Shown here: positions 62,512-64,000 of the stretch, one piece after another
Layout of the letters: each line of letters begins with the position of its first letter
How positions within the stretch are numbered: the first letter of the stretch is position 1
Source: Xenorhabdus innexi
GTDB lineage: Bacteria > Pseudomonadota > Gammaproteobacteria > Enterobacterales > Enterobacteriaceae
Direction: 5' to 3'
Assembly: GCF_002632485.1 (NCBI RefSeq)
Contig: NZ_NIBU01000017.1
Span: 1 to 64,000 of the forward strand
DNA length: 64,000 bases
The notes under the pieces: model-generated
What the model was told of the DNA's origin: nothing
The model's input: only the letters and a program-made list of their open reading frames with translations
Database searches by the model: none
Position numbers and translations under genes: made by a program

Positions 62512-62819
62512 CTACTTTAACTGATTGGTTTAACTGGTTCAATAAGCGAATCAGTAAAAGTGCTTATCTTTATTGCGTTATATGCTATTAAACAGCCCAT
62601 ATAAGCTAATACTCTTGCTACTCTGGATTCAAGCAAGTATGACAGTCAACCCAGTGCCAGAAACGGACATTGTTAATTTGTAGTGCCCCCATCGGGGCTG
62701 GGCTGAACAACCGGTACGGTATAGTGTAATGTTTGTCACTTTGTTGATTGTCTTTAATGGGTTATAGTGATTGGATTCACAGGTATGTCTTTGCTAGGCA
62801 TTTCAAGGGGCAAACGGCT
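62512..62819. other. Leader between the structured RNA and the GHKL ATPase gene
   Basis: About 310 bp with no credible gene. It contains a small GCCCC-CATC-GGGGC hairpin (62685-62698) followed by CTGGGCTGAACAACC. A possible sigma-70 promoter is TTGTTG (62741-62746), 16 bp, TATAGT (62763-62768), about 52 bp before the next start codon. Confidence 0.5.
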
Positions 62820-64000
62820 ATGAGCGATATCAAAAGAAAAACAACGAACACTGGGCAAAGTGTCCTGAGCCAGTTAGAGAGCTTGACTCCAAACAAAGCG
62901 TTTTGCGAGTATGTTTGGAACGCCTTTGATGCAGGGGCTAAGAATGTCTATATTAAATCTATTCCAAATGGATTGAGTGGATTATCTGAACTGTCAATTT
63001 ATGATGATGGCATAGGAATCAGATATTCAGATCTCGATAAAACTTTTGATAGATTTCTGGATTCTCAGAAAAAAATACTCAGAACACCTGTTACTCGCGG
63101 TAGAAAGGGTAAAGGGCGTTTTTCATTTGTGAAATTTGCAGATAGAGCTCTTTGGAATACTTACAGTATTGATGGTGAAGAGTTCTCAATAGAGTTGGTT
63201 TCTAGCCACGTCAATGAGTATGTCGTTTCTCAGCCGAAGAAATCGAATAAAGACTCTTGCGGAACACTTGTAACGTTCGAACCAGTTTCTATAGGAGTAG
63301 ATACATTCGAACAAGATATTGTTCCTTATATTCAAAATGATATTTCTTGGCTAATGCTAGCACATAAAGACATATGTGTTTATATTAATGACATTAGAAT
63401 AAAGCCAATTGAATACATTAGCCAAGCATATTCTAAGGCTAGAAATGATAATTTGTTTGACATTAAAACAGTTCAATGGTCCGAGAAACCTGTAGTTGAA
63501 AAATCATATATATATTTTTTGAATGCAAATGGTAGAGTAGTACATAAAGAATTGTCAGAGTTGAATGGTAAACAATTTTATTGTTCTGCCTATGTTCAGT
63601 CTGAGTGGTTTGACTCATTTGATATCAATAATGATTTGATAAGCCAATCATCTCATAGCATCGATTCCGATGAATTTAAGTTCATACTTTCCTATGTAAG
63701 AACCTGTCTTCGCGAAGAATACCATCAATTCAAAACTAATGTGGCTGATCAGTTAATTAATCAGTATTTGGCTGAAGGGATATTTCCAACATATACAAGC
63801 GATAATGAGTTGTATAATGAATTCAGAAGATCCCAGCTTATTGAAACTGTTAAAGTTATTTATAAAGCAGAGCCCGGTCTTTTTTCAAAAAACTTAAATA
63901 AAAAACAGAAGAAAATACTGATTAAATTGTTGGATAGAATTGTTGAGACCAATAATTTATCTAACCTTTTCGATATATTTGAAGGGATAATAGAACTGTC
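62820..64000 (+). CDS. GHKL-type ATPase, MutL/paraMORC-like (3' end outside window)
   Basis: The frame starts at ATG 62820, with AAGGGG 9 nt upstream, and stays open to the window end (393 codons). The Bergerat ATP fold is clear: Glu30-Asn34-Asp37 in ECEYVWNAFDAGA-type motif (here CEYVWNAFDAGAKNV), then YDDGIGI (residues 61-67), then RGRKGKGRFSF (93-103, Gly-rich lid). The following WLMLAHKDICVYINDIRIKP resembles the second domain of MutL/Hsp90-like proteins. There is no kinase phospho-acceptor. Prokaryotic MORC-like ATPases often sit in restriction or defence loci. Base composition is distinctly AT-richer than the core genes. Specific function is unknown. Confidence 0.85.
   Translation, partial: MSDIKRKTTNTGQSVLSQLESLTPNKAFCEYVWNAFDAGAKNVYIKSIPNGLSGLSELSIYDDGIGIRYSDLDKTFDRFLDSQKKILRTPVTRGRKGKGRFSFVKFADRALWNTYSIDGEEFSIELVSSHVNEYVVSQPKKSNKDSCGTLVTFEPVSIGVDTFEQDIVPYIQNDISWLMLAHKDICVYINDIRIKPIEYISQAYSKARNDNLFDIKTVQWSEKPVVEKSYIYFLNANGRVVHKELSELNGKQFYCSAYVQSEWFDSFDINNDLISQSSHSIDSDEFKFILSYVRTCLREEYHQFKTNVADQLINQYLAEGIFPTYTSDNELYNEFRRSQLIETVKVIYKAEPGLFSKNLNKKQKKILIKLLDRIVETNNLSNLFDIFEGIIEL

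Noticed and set aside
62329-62520. 63-codon frame on the + strand across the structured RNA
   Set aside because: The constraint seen is stem pairing, not protein; composition is Arg/Gly-rich by chance and no homology is recognised. A leader peptide remains possible but unsupported.

Overview
The window reads as chromosome of an enterobacterium of the Morganellaceae, most likely Xenorhabdus or Photorhabdus. Nearly every protein from about 0.7 to 61.7 kb aligns from memory with an E. coli housekeeping protein. The DNA is fairly AT-rich, ERIC elements (127-bp repeats) recur between genes, and a well-conserved arcZ sRNA lies beside arcB. Genus is an inference; no rRNA or marker search could be run.

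Layout. 1-0.7 kb: the end of an IS630-type transposase, a broken ERIC copy and the decapitated remnant of mtgA. 0.7-10.5 kb: elbB, arcZ, arcB and gltBD (glutamate synthase). 10.8-12.3 kb: a tandem pair of unknown secreted proteins. 12.3-19.7 kb: sspAB, rplM-rpsI, zapE, zapG and degQ-degS. 19.7-33.6 kb: murA-ibaG, the mla phospholipid transport operon, then yrbG-kdsD-kdsC-lptC-lptA-lptB-rpoN-hpf-ptsN-rapZ-npr. This cluster joins LPS synthesis and transport, sigma-54 and the nitrogen PTS. 34-41.9 kb is a mosaic: a periplasmic broad-specificity racemase (bsr), rnk, pmbA/tldE, darP, a horizontally acquired-looking bicovalent flavoprotein, a 2-hydroxyacid dehydrogenase and a barnase/barstar-type pair. 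42-53.1 kb, reverse strand: mreBCD-yhdE-rng-yhdP-nitrilase-tldD (cell shape, RNA decay, envelope). 53.8-61.7 kb: acuI, aroQ, accBC, yhdT-panF, prmA and dusB-fis.

61.8-64 kb, downstream of fis, is accessory DNA. It holds a Ner/SfsB-like regulator reading leftward. Diverging from it is a compact multibranched RNA resembling the phage P4 CI / P1 C4 antisense immunity RNAs, with complementary sites on both sides. It is followed by an AT-rich GHKL-type ATPase gene (MutL/paraMORC-like motifs) that runs off the window. This is the best candidate for the edge of a satellite-phage or defence island.

Genes that act together: MlaB-F (phospholipid traffic); KdsD/KdsC and LptC/A/B (LPS); MreBCD with YhdP and MurA (envelope); RpoN, PtsN, Npr and RapZ (nitrogen and amino-sugar control); TldD with TldE; AccB with AccC plus PanF; DusB with Fis. 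Compared with E. coli, degS is followed directly by murA, and yhcC, csrD and mdh/argR are absent from their usual places.
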